A stretch of 64,000 nt of DNA, taken from contig SIJG01000010.1 in the NCBI GenBank assembly GCA_023374025.1, positions 1,649,660-1,713,659 of the forward strand, read 5' to 3'. Positions 14,018 to 26,110 of the stretch are shown here, piece after piece. The notes beneath the pieces are model-generated. The model did no database searches. It was not told the DNA's origin and saw only the letters and a list, made by a program, of their open reading frames with translations. How positions within the stretch are numbered: position 1 is the first letter of the stretch; each line of letters opens with the position of its first letter. Source of the stretch: Heterodera schachtii (lineage: Eukaryota; Nematoda; Chromadorea; Rhabditida; Heteroderidae). Position numbers and translations under genes: made by a program.

Positions 14018-15580
14018 TCAATCATTACGCTTATCTTTCCTCGCCTCGGCACGACAGCAAATCGCCGGATCATAACCCTCCGCACCTTCATTTTCTGTAG
14101 ACGTCTCGTCACTCGGCTCGGTCGATTCGCCACTCGAAGTTGAATGCCCTTCATCGTCAACACCTTAAAATTTAAGAATTAATCCTAGGATTGTCCTATT
14201 TTTGCACCGACTTGACAACGATTCCATCGACGATTTGCGCTTGTTGGTCATTCGCTTCACTGTTGTAGACTTCTTTTTGTTGGCACTCGGAGTTGCTGAA
14301 GACTTCTTTTTGTTGGCATTCGGAGTTGCTGAAGGCTGAGGTCGGTGCGCATTGTCGTCGTTGTCGCTTGTTGCCAATTCGCTATTCGAAGTTGAACGTC
14401 CTTCATCGTCAACACCTTAAAATTTGAGAATTAATCCTAGGATTGTCCTATTTTTGCACCGACTTGACAACGATTCCATCGACGATTTGCGCTTGTTCTT
14501 TTTGTTGGCATTCGGAGTTGCTGAAGACTTCTTTTTGTTGGCACTCGGAGTTGCTGAAGACTTCTTTTTGTTGGCATTCGGAGTTGCTGAAGGCTGAGGT
14601 CGGTGCGCATTGTCGTCGTTGTCGCTTGTTGCCAATTCGCTATTCGAAGTTGAACGTCCTTCATCGTCAACACCTTAAAATTTAAGAATTAATCCTAGGA
14701 TTGTCCTATTTTTGCACCGACTTGACATCGATTCCGTCGACGATTTGCGCTTGTTGGTCATTCGCTTCACTGTTGTAGACTTCTTTTTGCTGGCACTCGG
14801 AGTTGTTGAAGATTTCTTTTTGCTGGCACTTCGCTTCTTCGTCGGCGACTTCTTTTTGCTGTCCCTTCGCTTCACTGTTGAAGATTTCTTTTTGCTGCCA
14901 CTCGGAGTTGCTGAAGATTTCTTTTTGTTGGCACTCGGAGTTGCTGAAGACTTCTTTTTGTTGGCACTCGGAGTTGCTGAAGACTTCTTTTTGTTGGCAC
15001 TCGGAGTTGCTGAAGACTTCTTTTTGTTGGCATTCGGAGTTGCTGAAGGCTGAGGTCGGTGCGCATTGTCGTCGTTGTCGCTTGTTGCCAATTCGCTATT
15101 CGAAGTTGAACGTCCTTCATCGTCAACACCTTAAAATTTAAGAATTAATCCTAGGATTGTCCTATTTTTGCACCGACTTGACATCGATTCCGTCGACGAT
15201 TTGCGCTTGTTGGTCATTCGCTTCACTGTTGTAGACTTCTTTTTGCTGCCACTCGGAGTTGCTGAAGACTTCTTTTTGCTGGCACTCGGAGTTGTTGAAG
15301 ATTTCTTTTTGCTGGCACTTCGCTTCTTCGTCGGCGACTTCTTTTTGCTGTCCCTTCGCTTCACTGTTGAAGATTTCTTTTTGCTGCCACTCGGAGTTGC
15401 TGAAGACTTCTTTTTGCTGGCACTCGGAGTTGTTGAAGATTTCTTTTTGCTGGCACTTCGCTTCTTCGTCGGCGACTTCTTTTTGCTGTCCCTTCGCTTC
15501 ACTGTTGAAGATTTCTTTTTGCTGCCACTCGGAGTTGTTGAAGGCTGAGGGCGGTGCGCATTGTCGTCGTTGTCGGGCAT
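14018..15580 (-). CDS. Lys/Ser-rich repeat protein with amplified exons (456 aa)
   Basis: I do not recognise a family. Five exons join in frame: 15580-15178, 15129-14722, 14673-14464, 14415-14212 and 14163-14018. The introns are four nearly identical 48-bp GT-AG copies. The predicted 456-aa protein starts MPDNDDNAHRPQPS. It consists of imperfect 9-10-residue repeats (SATPSANKKKS, TPSGSKKKS, KSPTKKRSASKKK) with STVKRRDSKKK linkers, and ends in an acidic Ser/Thr/Glu tail with ICCRAEARKDKRND. Exons 2-4 all begin SVDDEGRSTSNSEL. All are phase 1-1 and multiples of three (408, 210, 204 nt), so the exon-plus-intron unit was copied without breaking the frame. There is no signal peptide or TM segment. 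The KSPTKKR/SKKK pattern resembles histone H1 or protamine-like DNA-binding tails, which is only an analogy. A TATA-like motif (ATATAAAA on the minus strand) sits near 15625-15632. Confidence 0.8.
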
Positions 15581-15639
15581 TTTAAGAAATGGAATAAATG
15601 TGGCAAGTAATGAAAATTTCCTCCTTTTATATCAAATTC

Positions 15640-16813
15640 TTACAGCAAATTAGGTAAAGCATTTTTTTGTTGAGTATAAAAGAAGCAATTTTTCTAAATG
15701 TGCATCATTTCACAACTAATTTCTCTTCAATGAAACAAGTGAAAAATTTGTAAATTTGTCACAAAATTTCAATTATCAAAGAAGAGAATTGCTTAAATTC
15801 CAAAAACAATTTTAGCCCTAAAAATCGCAGTTTTTCCAGTTAAAATCCATCAAAACTGCACAAGGAAAATCCCAGATTTGCGCTCAAATAACAAAATACT
15901 AAAATTCCGATTCGGTATCAAAATTCCGTTACCAAGCTGTAATTGAGCAATCTACCACTAACAGTGCTGTTTAATTGCTGTTAATTGATCATTCATTCTA
16001 TCCTTTCCTCCAATGACCAGCTAAATTTATGTCATCATGTACCACTGCCGTTTTGTTGTTGCCTGTTGATCAGCAGTTGTTATTGTTGCTGTACAGCCAC
16101 GACTAATGGCACCGCTAACTGTGCCGTTTGCAGACTTTTTCCTCCGCCCTTCGCCTCGCCCCTCTACATGTTCCGTCTTCGCATTCTCCTTTTGCTTAAT
16201 TAATTTTCTTTGTCAATTTCAAACAGGTTTTAAAACCTCTCAGATGCGTCGGTTCGATTTCTTTCTGATTTTCAGGCACACCATACCAATTTTGCCAAGA
16301 TTTGACCTTTTTAAAAAGTTGTAATCGTCCATTGTTTCAAGATGAATATGCCGCACAGTTTTTTGATGCCTTGGTCGTTTTTACACTCAAGAAAATTGTA
16401 GTCTTACTCGGTAAATTGCCTGAAGGCATTTAGTGTGCGCCCTATTTTGAGGGCATAAATGCAACAATCTGAAGCAAAGTTTCTTCAAAAGGTTCCACAT
16501 TGTATCTTTTTACAATTCTCGCGCCAAAGGAACTCGCATAAATAGGAGTCAAATTTTTTTTATTTTGAGTTGTAGGCCCAACCGAAAAGTACCGACTATT
16601 TTTAGCCTTTCACGTTCGAAAATTCTTCATTTTTCGTCGAATTTGAGTTGTCTCAACAATCCCGTTGCCGCTTTTAAAAAGCATTTGTATTTTTGAGGCC
16701 AACAAACAATCAAAACAAACAAAAACAAAGTGCAAAAACAAAAACGACGCACAAAGTGAAATTATCGTTGGGAACAAAATGGGCAAAAATGAAAAGTGAT
16801 GAATTCTAATTTT
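15640..16813. other. Intergenic; diverged half-copy of the 63-kb foldback element
   Basis: No gene seen. At 16125-16200 the sequence CTCCGCCCTTCGCCTCGCCCC and what follows, ending TTCCGTCTTCGCAT, closely parallels 63520-63570 inside the foldback element. A further match, ATACCAATTTTGCC...TTTGACC...TTTTAAAA (16280-16318), parallels 63728-63767. I read this as an old, eroded copy of one half of that element. Confidence 0.5.
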
Positions 16814-18060
16814 CTAGGCGCTTCTCTTCACACACATTTTTTGGTCACCGCCCCCAGCGGCCGCCACTCCGTTACGTTTTCCCCCGTCGTTCGCCTCGTT
16901 GTCCATCGTCATGGCGTCAAAAACCAAATATTTCTTCTTCAGCAACGGCTCCCCTCCTCCCCCGGCACCAGCAGCAGTTGTGCCGTCGTTGTTGTTTTTG
17001 TGCTCCGCCACCATTTGCTCCTTCACTTTCGGCTGCGACACCACCATATTTTCATCACCACCACCGCTGCCGTCGTCTTTGTTGTTGTTGCCCGCCGTCT
17101 TGACGTTGTCGTCATGGTCGCTCTTTTCATCGTCGTCAATTTTGTAGAGAATGGTGTCAAATTGGATGAACTGCTTGGGCTTAAAAACAACAATTGTACA
17201 TGCATTTTTACGACAAAGAAAGAGCGTGGGGTGAACAAAACCAACTTTGAAAATTTTTTGAAAAAGTTAGAAAAGTGTCGTTCTGTGACAATCATTAGGG
17301 GTGTATTTTTTCCGAAACTTTTGGTAATTTAGCCGAAGCTGAATTCAGTGCCCAATTTTCCACTCCATCTTTCGGCACTCATAATTGACCACCCTCATGA
17401 ACCCTCTCCCGCCTCACCTTAATCTCCCGACGACCAACTCCTCCACTCTCGCCGCCTCCTCCTAGTGGCCCATTGTCATCGACCATCTCGGCGCCGTCGT
17501 CCTCGCTAATCACTTCGTCCTCCTCTTCTTCTTCCTCGTCTTCGTCGTCGTCCGAGTCGATCACATGCACAGTCACTGCCGGCGCTTCTTCCTGCTGCTG
17601 CTGTTTTTGTTTGTACTGCTTGCCGTCGTCGTCGTGGCCGCCGTCAGTTCCGTGAGCATCGCCGCCGCCGTTTCTGTAATTGTCTTCATCATCGTCGTCC
17701 AGTACAGTAACAGCAGCACCATCACCACCGCCGGCACCCATCGTGTCTATTATGGTATTGTATGTGTTCGGGTGGAGTGAAAGGATGAAATTCGGCATGG
17801 CGTTTCCATTTTAGGACAATTCTAGTACACCAATTACCGGAATTCGGAGAAAACCCGGGCCCGAAATCAAGGTGTCAGGCCGAGAAAATTAGTTTTTCGA
17901 TATTCGACCAACTTTTACGGGCCTGGGGTTTTTTTTTGGAATTTTGAGTGAAACCTGACAAAGCTGCATTTGCGGCTGCAATTCGGGGCAAAAAGCGACG
18001 GAGCCGTCCCAAAAGAGATGAAGACGAAGAAGCACCATTACCATTACACTCCTCCTCCAT
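16814..18060 (-). CDS. NOPCHAP1/C12orf45-like snoRNP assembly factor (probable)
   Basis: Proposed three exons: 18060-17955, 17746-17418 and 17179-16814, giving 266 aa. Exon 1 (MEEECNGNGASSSSSLLGRL) carries FLPRIAAANAAL at about aa 23-34. Exon 3 opens with PKQFIQFDTILYKIDDDEK. These two blocks match the conserved FLP-x-(A/M)A-x-AN core and the later IQ-x-D-x-x-L segment of the small NOPCHAP1 (DUF4598) family, which bridges NOP58 and the R2TP/RUVBL chaperone during box C/D snoRNP assembly in the nucleus. Between them lies a long Asp/Glu/Gly/Gln-rich insertion (exon 2) absent from the compact vertebrate protein. The exon 1-2 junction relies on phase 1 matching at GTTTCA/AATAG; exon 2-3 uses a good GTGAGG donor. 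The tail is low-complexity Gly/Asn/Ala. The assignment rests on two short motifs, so it is moderate. Confidence 0.6.
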
Positions 18061-18159
18061 GATGAATTTGAATAAAATATTCGATTATTTTTGCGGGCTA
18101 AATAACACAATATTAAACATTCTCGAAAAATTTGAAAAAATTATATGGGATCCTTAAAA

Positions 18160-18728
18160 TTTAGGCATTTTTCATGCGCCCATTTTCGAATGAATGGGGG
18201 AAACAAAAAATTAAGCAGTCTGTGCCATAATTTTGTGCCAAAAATAAAGTAAGAAATGACCAAGATAAAATAATAATAGAATTAAAATAGTACAAAACAT
18301 TTCATACATCAATTAGAATTTGATAAATAAATATATATTTATTTATGTGTTTGAACGAAAATATAAAAGAGCAGACACATCATACAGTAAATTAAATCGA
18401 CCGATTCATACTGTAATTTTTGTAATTGTCACTCTCACCATCTGCTGGCGCTTACGCATAAAAAGAAAGCCATACGAATCGGTTGTTTTGTTTTGTCATA
18501 AACCGAAGAAACAAAAATTCATACAAAAAACGGAAATGGATTGGATTGATCAGTTCTGATCATCAAACAATGTGACGATTTACAACACAATTAGCAGCCA
18601 ATTAATTGCTTGGATATGTTTTTACGATAATTAATCACTTTCTCTCTCTCTCTCTCTCTCTTCTCCAATTCTTTCCCTCTGATCAAATTAAATAACTCTC
18701 GCCCCAGGCTGTTCTGCTGCTCCGTGTT
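18160..18728. other. AT-rich spacer with CT microsatellite
   Basis: No exon seen between the UBXN6-like stop codon and the upstream end of the NOPCHAP1-like gene. A (TC)n tract lies at about 18640-18662. Confidence 0.5.
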
Positions 18729-21700
18729 TCAGTGAAGTGACTGGGCGGAGGCCTCGAGTTCCGGCAACAAATAGGGAAAAGGCTGCCCGGTTTGAGAAAG
18801 CGAGGCCTGAACAATGGAAGAAAATTTGTCAGGTATAAAGTCTGTGCGTAAAATTGAAAGCTAAATTTCATTATAATCCATGCGACAGCACATGCCCCAT
18901 TTCCACCCCTTTTCGGCCACCAAAATTCAAAAAAATACAATGTCTTGGACTTGTGCTATATTATTTTGGAAAATGTTCAATAAATAATGGTACAAAGGGT
19001 TAAAGGCACCCTGGGAAAAACTCTTGTAAATTTTAATGAAATAAGTAAGAGAAGAAATTTGTGCAAAATCTTCCGCCAAAACCCACGCGTGTCTCCGTGT
19101 CCCATTGGAAATGAATGAGTGCGGACGGGACCAATTCGTAGTCCAACAGCGTGTGCTCCTCCTCGCGCAACTGTTGCTGTTCACCAAGCGCAGCGGTCAG
19201 TGTGAAAGTGCCGTGATGGATGGCCAAGTGTTGGGCCACAAACTCACGGACATTGGCAAACCGTTCGTGCACATTAAAAATGCCCTGAAGAACAAAGAAT
19301 GGGGTAAAATAAAAAGAAACATATAAATTATTTAAAGCGCCGGGGTTTCGCTTTGAAAAAGTCGAATCATTATAGAATACAATAAAAGTCTAACTGAAAC
19401 AATAAAAACCATTATAATTCAAAAATTTCACACCGAACAGCAAATTTTTGTTAACTTTTCACGATTAATTATTTACCCTGGCCGGGTTTTTTCGGAAAAT
19501 CTTTTTAATTATTTGTTAGAAATTTTTGAAAAAATTCACCATAGAATTTCAAAAAGACCACTAGAAATTTATTTTTATTTTTTTTTAAATTGAAATTTTA
19601 TAAAACGTGGGGGAAAAAATGATTTTCCCCCCTCCTCCCCAACCCGTTCTCTCCCAGCAAAAACTGTTCACTCGCCTGCAGCACAAAGCTGTTAGGGAAG
19701 CGGACCCGGATGTAGCAGTACTTGAACGGGTTGCCCTCCGCGTCCTTTCGCTTGGTGTCCGCCTCGCGCATCTTCCGCGTCCGCAACGTCATAATCTTCT
19801 CCAACTCTTCCGACATTCGCTGCTGCTCCAATCGGATTTCTTCAACGGTCCGTTTGAAAAAGTCGGGCGGAATTTCGGGGTTCGGCAACTGCTGTTGGTT
19901 CGACTCAATTTTGAACACCTGACAATGAGACGGGGCGATGGCAAAGGAATATAAGGGTGACAAACAATTGGGGGGAAATTCTGCGTTATTACCCCCCCCC
20001 CCCACGCCCGCCGGATTTTTTTTTTGATGAACATATTCGAATAAAATTTAAAAAAAAAATTTTTCCGGCGGTGCCGGGTGCCTTTCGGCAAACCATATTT
20101 TTTTGAAAATTGGATGGAAGAATGGCAAAAAATTCATTTTTGGCAATGATCCACTAAAAAATTCAGGGTTTTATGCCAAACATTTGATCACACCGACCTT
20201 CGCTTCACGAAACACTCGGATCGCAATCGGTTTGCCGTCCAACAATGTCGCCAATGCGTTGCGCAGCGTGTCCACACCACCGGTGGTTGGCTCTGCCGAC
20301 AGCACCAAGTAACGTTCCGCCGACTGTTGCTGTCCATCAGTCGCAGGGGCGGCACGCATTTCCTCACGAAAACCGATCGCTTTCAAAAATTCAATGGTCC
20401 CTTTCACTGGCAGCACTTTTTCCTAAAAAATGTGAAAAAAAACTTTTGGAAATTTATTTTTTCTATCCCAAATTCCCCTTACAATCAGAAATATGCGGGC
20501 AATGAAAGTGGGAAAATGCATGAATTCTTACAATTAGGCCTCCCGAAGTCCGGTTTGTCACAGACAGTTAAAGTTCCAGTGAATGGTACAAAAAAGTCGG
20601 AAAACTACATAAAAAAATTTTTATTTTTCTCATTCTTCGGGAGGGGGGAGGTGGTTTTCTGGTATCTAAATTTCCAAAAAAAGTTTTGCGCGGTTTAAAA
20701 ATAAAATAAAAATTTTTAGCGCCGCTTACTGCAAACACTCGGTTGCTCAGTCGAATTTGGCGATACTTCTGCTCGTTCGGGTGGTCAATGATGTTTTGCA
20801 AATATTTGCGGATGGTTTCCAGCGCGGCACTTCGCTGTTCGTCGTCACGGCAAAATGTGTGCAGCATCCAAACGGAGGCGCTCAACGGTTCGTCCGCCAT
20901 GTGCTCGAACAGTGTGCATTCAATGGCATTGTACATCTATGCGGGTTTATGGAAATAATCAAAACTTGCTACTCCAAAAGAAATACAAATTCAAAAAAAA
21001 AAAAATTTTTTTTTGAAAAAAAAAACCAGGAAAATTAAAAGAAGCGTTTAGCCATGAGTTTTTTGAAACTATAATACCTCCGACTTGGGCAGTGCCATGT
21101 CTTCGTCAAAAATTTCGCACGTGTATCGCACCGTCGACGTATGGTTCCGTCGCTGTTGGTCCACCGGTCGTTGTGGCCCGACACTGCCGCCGTCCCCACC
21201 ACCGCTCTGTTGCGGTTGTTGTTGCTGTTGTGCCAACCGACGCTGTTCATCTTCCAACTCTTTCTTGGCCTAAACAAAAAAAAATTAGGGTCTCTCAAAA
21301 ATTGATGCATTTTTTGCAAATTGTTCGCAATTGCATGAAAAATTTAGAAAATTTAAATAGGGTACCTGCATTCGGACCATTTTTTGCATCGGTGTCAGCC
21401 CAGCATTTGGGTCGTTCTGTTGCTTGCCATGCATTCGCTTCTCCGCCGCAGCCGCAATCAATTCGGCATCAGCGCGACGCTGATGAAAAAAACTTTTTTT
21501 TTTTTTTTTGGTTTTGTTTAAATGGGAATTTTAATTTAGGCCCATCGCCAAGGGTGCTATGTCATAATTTAAAACCATTATAATGGGCGTTCTTAAGGAA
21601 CTAATTTTTAATCCTTGGAATCATTCAGCAGTACAAAGTATTCTCTATTAGGCTGCAAAATTTCAAAAAAAAAAAAATTTTGTTAACTTTCAAAAAAGTA

Positions 21701-22237
21701 TTGCCAAAAATGTTTGGAAAACAGTGGTTTTTTTGAGTTCTTTTGTGATTGGAAAACAAGGGTTTTTTGAGTTCTTTTGTGAACTTTTTTGAAACTTAAT
21801 TTCAATTTTGCATTCTGATAGAGAAGAGCACTTTGGACTATCGATTGATACGTTGAAATTAAAATTTTGCTTGTTTTGGAGCAGTTATGAATATTTGTTG
21901 CTAAAAATTTTCATATCGATGGTTTTTTAAATAACGCCTTTTATGATGACTTTTAAATAACGCCTTTTATGACGGTTTTTTTTTAATTCTGCACCATCGC
22001 CAAATACGCCTCTACCTCCAACTCATTTTAAAAATTCGTCTTTTGGAACAAAAAAAGTTAACCCATGTCAACCTGCTGAGCGCCTGGCGACGGTGACCGT
22101 GTGCTGCTCGTTGTACGTCCCGCCGCTTGTTCCGTTCGCTGTTGTGGCGCTGGGCCGCCCAGCTTGTGACCACCGCCCAACTTCTTGAATTTGTTGTCCA
22201 ACTTCTTCTTCTTGACCAAGTCTTTGAGTTTTTGCAT
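18729..22237 (-). CDS. ubxn-6: UBXN6/UBXD1-like PUB + UBX p97 adaptor (473 aa)
   Basis: Eight exons keep one frame: 22237-22073, 21479-21366, 21269-21078, 20936-20730, 20422-20198, 19918-19676, 19284-19087 and 18806-18729. The 473-aa product is close to the family's usual length of about 440. The N-terminus (MQKLKDLVKKKKLDNKFKKL, then SPGAQQ and AELIAAAAEKR) matches UBXN6. A PUB domain spans about aa 158-270 (LHTFCRDDEQRSAALETIRK, NEQKYRQIRLSNRVF). A UBX domain spans about aa 370-447 (KYCYIRVRFPNSFVLQ, then ALIHFQWD), and the tail YLLPELEASAQSLH is UBXN6-like. These cofactors bind p97/CDC-48 and help sort caveolar, lysosomal and mitochondrial cargo. The intron after exon 6 must use a GC donor (CAG|GCGAGT) to keep phase 0. 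The sequence TTTTTTTAG just upstream of the ATG is a likely trans-splice acceptor. Confidence 0.93.
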
Positions 22238-22676
22238 TTTATTTGGTCTAAAAAAAGAAAAATTGCGCAACTTCTGTTGGAAAAGTATAACTCATAAGAC
22301 AAAAATCAATGGAATATGGAGATAGTAATACATTTTCAAGGTTCATCAAGCCTCTGAAATCGATTTGTTAAAACAAAAAAAAAACGGATACGTAAAACAA
22401 ATTTCCGATTTAGCAAATCTTTGCCGTAAAATTGCAGAATTAACAATAGGTATTTTGTGAACACAAAAGTGATACACATCATGGACCGAATCATGGAAAA
22501 AAGTGCATGAAAAACAATACAAAAAATGCCGTTTTCTTTTTAAACCACCGAAACACATAAGGAAGAGTGGAAGAAGGGATTTTAGTGCCAAAAACAAAAA
22601 ACAAATTATGTGAATAGGCAATTTTATGTTATATAATAATTCATGTAAAAACATCATTCGTGGTCATTCCGTTCAT

Positions 22677-24088
22677 TCATTGCTCCTCTTCCTCCTCCTC
22701 GTCCGATTCGCTGCTGCTTTCGCTCAGGGAAAAGTTGCGGTCTTGCGCAGCCACCTCGTCCTCGTCAGACCGGTTGCCGTTGTCAACTGGGCAAAGATAT
22801 TCGCGAAATTTAAAGCAAAAATGTTTTTTTTTGATTACCAAAGCGGGAAAGATTCCACCCCAATGGCAAAATTTTAGTGAAAATTTATAGCTTTCAATTT
22901 TTTTTGGTTTTCCGCCGAAAAGATTCCAGCAAGGTAAAGTGTTTATTGACCAATAGACCAATTAAAAAGAAAAATCCAAAACATTTAAGGGATGGGCTAA
23001 GAAAATGTAATTTTCTTGAATTCGAAGTTTTCGAGCCGGCCTCCCATGGTGTTTCATGTAAAAAATATTGTTTGCTGTTGAACTCACTGAATTCCACTTC
23101 GCCCTCATTTTGATCCTCGCCGACCTCGTTCAGTTTTGTGCTCTCCGGCAACTGACCCGAATTCTTCAGAATGCGTGCCTCGTCCGGCGTGTATTTTAAA
23201 ATCACATCAGCCTGGCAAAAAAAAATTCAGTCTAAATCTGTAAATTCAAAAAACGGAGGCGTTATCTACGAAAGCCTTGCGAGCTAAAAAACACAGTGGA
23301 AGTTATTCACGAAAAATGCTATTGTTGTGTCCATTTTTAGAAAAACTGGTAACACCGGGACAACAAACAACGATTGGAATTCATGTTTGTTGCGGTCCAT
23401 GTAAAAAAAATTTTTTTTGGAGCCCTGAAAAGTGGCCGACTGATTCGTTCAAAAAATACGAGTTCTAAAGCTGGAGTCCAGGAAAAATAGGAATCCCGGT
23501 CCGGGATTGCCGGTCCGACCGATTTTCGAATTCAGTTTTTATTTCAAGAATGCCAATTTCTAGTGCCCCACTCGCCTTGTCATCTTGGTACCCACGCAAG
23601 CCGATCAGAATGATGTCGCCGGTGTTGATCCACACTTTTTTGCGTAACTTGCCCCGTATGTGGCACAGGCGATTTTTTCCGTCAAAACAAAATGCTGTCA
23701 ACCGACCGTTGCCCAACATTTTCACCACCTGGGCATATGCTGAAAAAACGATTGTTTTTTCAATTATTGGCATTTGTTCGAATTTTGAACCTCATTAAAG
23801 CTAACCGTGTCAAATTTTTACAAAACATTTTTTGAGGTTTCAAGGAGATTCGAGTAGTCAATTCTGACTCAAATAAAAATCGCACAAAATTGTCCTGGAA
23901 ATTTAAATGGGGTTTTTGAATTTTACTAAAAATAAAATGGTGGGTTTGTTTTTTAAGATAATGTCTAGTCCTGTAAATTCCATGCCTTGGTCGTCGCCGT
24001 CCTTTTCGACCAATTCCCGTTTCATTATATCATTTTCATTCTTCCCTCGGCGACGGTTTTTGCCTCCTTTCCCTTTATTCTTCGGCAT
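22677..24088 (-). CDS. eif-1.A: Translation initiation factor eIF1A (166 aa)
   Basis: Four exons: 24088-23986, 23739-23576, 23211-23088 and 22786-22677. The start [19 protein letters not shown] and the OB-fold segment ([33 protein letters not shown], then [15 protein letters not shown]) are diagnostic of eIF1A. Exon 3 gives [13 protein letters not shown]. The acidic C-terminal tail ends in DEEEEEEQ and is somewhat longer than in vertebrates. The protein binds the 40S A site, promotes scanning and helps start-codon selection. The first two introns must both use GC donors (CAAG|GCATGG and AAG|GCGAGT) to stay in phase; the third is GT-AG. The ubxn-6 ATG lies 440 bp downstream on the same strand, behind a splice acceptor, so a shared operon is possible but unproven. 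Confidence 0.97.
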
Positions 24089-24821
24089 TTGAATTTAGAA
24101 AATCTTAAAATAAAAAAAATGATAAGAATGTCGAAATCTGAGTACATATAAATTTCGAAACTTGGTGGGTTTAAATCGATTAAATACATTGAATCAGAAA
24201 ATCCTTTTTTAGAAACCACATTAGTGACATAAAAATCTGCATCGGTACCCCCGGAAAAAAAGGGTTTTTTTTTCGAAATCATTTCTCAATCCTAATCCTA
24301 ATAAACTGTGTAATTTAAAACTCTCCGTTGCCGTTAAAAGTGAAGAGCTGAAGAGTGAGAAAAAGAAAATATATTCAGAACGCCAAAGAAATATTTTTAC
24401 TCATCTTTTTTTCGAAATTACACCGTACGCAATTTGAAGAGAAACGGTACTTATCCCTTTTGTGACCTGCTCTGAATTTTTTTAAAATCATTTTTCTAGA
24501 ATATTTATGCGCTGAACACGAATCTAACATCAATTTTGGCGAATTCCGGACACCGGATCCTAATAAAAAGTCGAAATATTATTTTAAAATGCCCACGGTT
24601 AAACCGGAAATTCCTCCAGCTTCGTTTCTAGGATTATACAATTATTATGCTTACAAAGTGACTCCAACCCGCTAAAACTAAGATATATCGAAAATTGTGT
24701 TTTTTTAAGATTTTTATTTCGGAAACCCACAATCCAAATTGTTCCAACAAATAACAATCTATGAGCACGTCAATAATTACTTACCTAATTCAAATTGATT
24801 GACCACTTCTCATCAATTCAC

Positions 24822-26110
24822 TCACTTCTGCTGATCACTTGGGCCGGGAGTTACATTGAGAAGCCTAAAAATAGAAAAGCATTAAATTTGAATGCTTGAA
24901 TAAACATTCGCTGACCCATCTCCGATTTCGTGATGCATACTAATGGGAATGCTAATTTGGTTCCATTGGTTATGATGATGCCAGCCAAACGCCTCCTTTT
25001 CCCATTTTGTCCATTTGCTTTCATCTCGCGCAATTGGACAACGGACCAACAGAAAACAGCTGCTAAATTTCGTTGTTTTCAACGCCAATTGTTCCCGAGT
25101 AAATTCGTTGGCCTGATCAAATGGCACAACACCAGGGTCAGGAAAATACGACAAATAAAACCAAATCACGACAATGAAATTGACGGGAGAAGAAGCATTG
25201 GCAAATTCCTAAATATGGAAATTAAAAATATATTTATTTAATGAGTTAATGGTAAGTACCGCTTTGAAGGCTGCAATTTTCGACAACCAATCCAATTTAG
25301 AGATGTGGAAATGGCACTTGAACACCTTTGGCACATTGTTTGGATATGGAGTGAAAAGCCATTTGGCCAACGCTTGTCCATCCGACGCATTTGCACTGTC
25401 GTCAGACGGAAATTCGGTGAACAGATCGACAGCACGGGAACTGACAAAACGAAGAGATGGACAATAATCGTTGAGAGTTGGCGGGACGAATTTCCGAAAA
25501 CTATGGAAAAAATTGCTGCTGCTAAATTCCATGCCACAAATATTTTTCGCGATCATTGGCCAAATGTTGCGCAAAATGACCCCCGAAATGGAATAATTGG
25601 CTCTGCCGATGTACAAGTAGATAGGACAGGAAGCGAAAATTGGACGAAAATGGTGAAGAAAAGCGATGACATTGCGGTCGATGAAGCTGAAAATGAATGG
25701 CAAATGCTGTATAAGTTTAATCGCCAATTTTACTCGATATGAATGTGTCTGAACCCGATGACTTTGTTCGGCAACGGATTTTGAGGAATTGGCAATGCTT
25801 TTCTTTTGGAATTGACAATTTCCATTTCCTTTGTGCAAATCCATTCAATTCTGATTTGAAAAATTTCTATTTTGTTCAATGTCCATTTGCGCGTTTTGAA
25901 ATGTTCGTCAACGAAATAGTCAAATCGGCGGCTGATCAGCGCAATTCCCAGTCCAAGTTGAGAGGGCGGAAGCAAATCGAACACACAGAGCCAACAGTCG
26001 GCAGAGATGAAGCTGAATGAAAGAGGAGAATGATTGTTATGTGAATTGAATTTGAATTATTACATCGCTTTTTCCATTTCTCTCTCGGCTTCCTTCGGAT
26101 TGTCCGACAT
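24822..26110 (-). CDS. F-box-like expanded-family protein, copy B (362 aa)
   Basis: Five exons: 26110-26064, 26012-25734, 25686-25260, 25208-24916 and 24864-24822, with matching phases. The protein starts MSDNPKEAEREMEKA and runs into an F-box-like segment, FISADCWLCVFDLLPPSQL then GIALISRRFDYFVDEHF (about aa 16-50). The body contains RNIWPMI, FPSDDSANASDGQALAKWLF, FANASSPVNFIVVI and LVRCPIARDESKWTKWEKEA, ending GLLNVTPGPSDQQK. F-box proteins usually recruit substrates to SCF ubiquitin ligases through SKP1; that role is inferred from the motif only. The architecture recalls a large F-box-like family that I associate with cyst-nematode genomes. It lies head to head with copy A, the two ATGs 629 bp apart. 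Confidence 0.82.

Noticed and set aside
14443..15585. Plus-strand frames with FCWHSELLK or FFLLALGV repeats
   Set aside because: These are antisense shadows of the Lys/Ser repeat gene, whose exons are joined by phase-consistent introns on the minus strand.
16796..17332. 178-aa plus-strand frame
   Set aside because: It overlaps antisense to the NOPCHAP1-like last exon and has no domain or supporting splice context.
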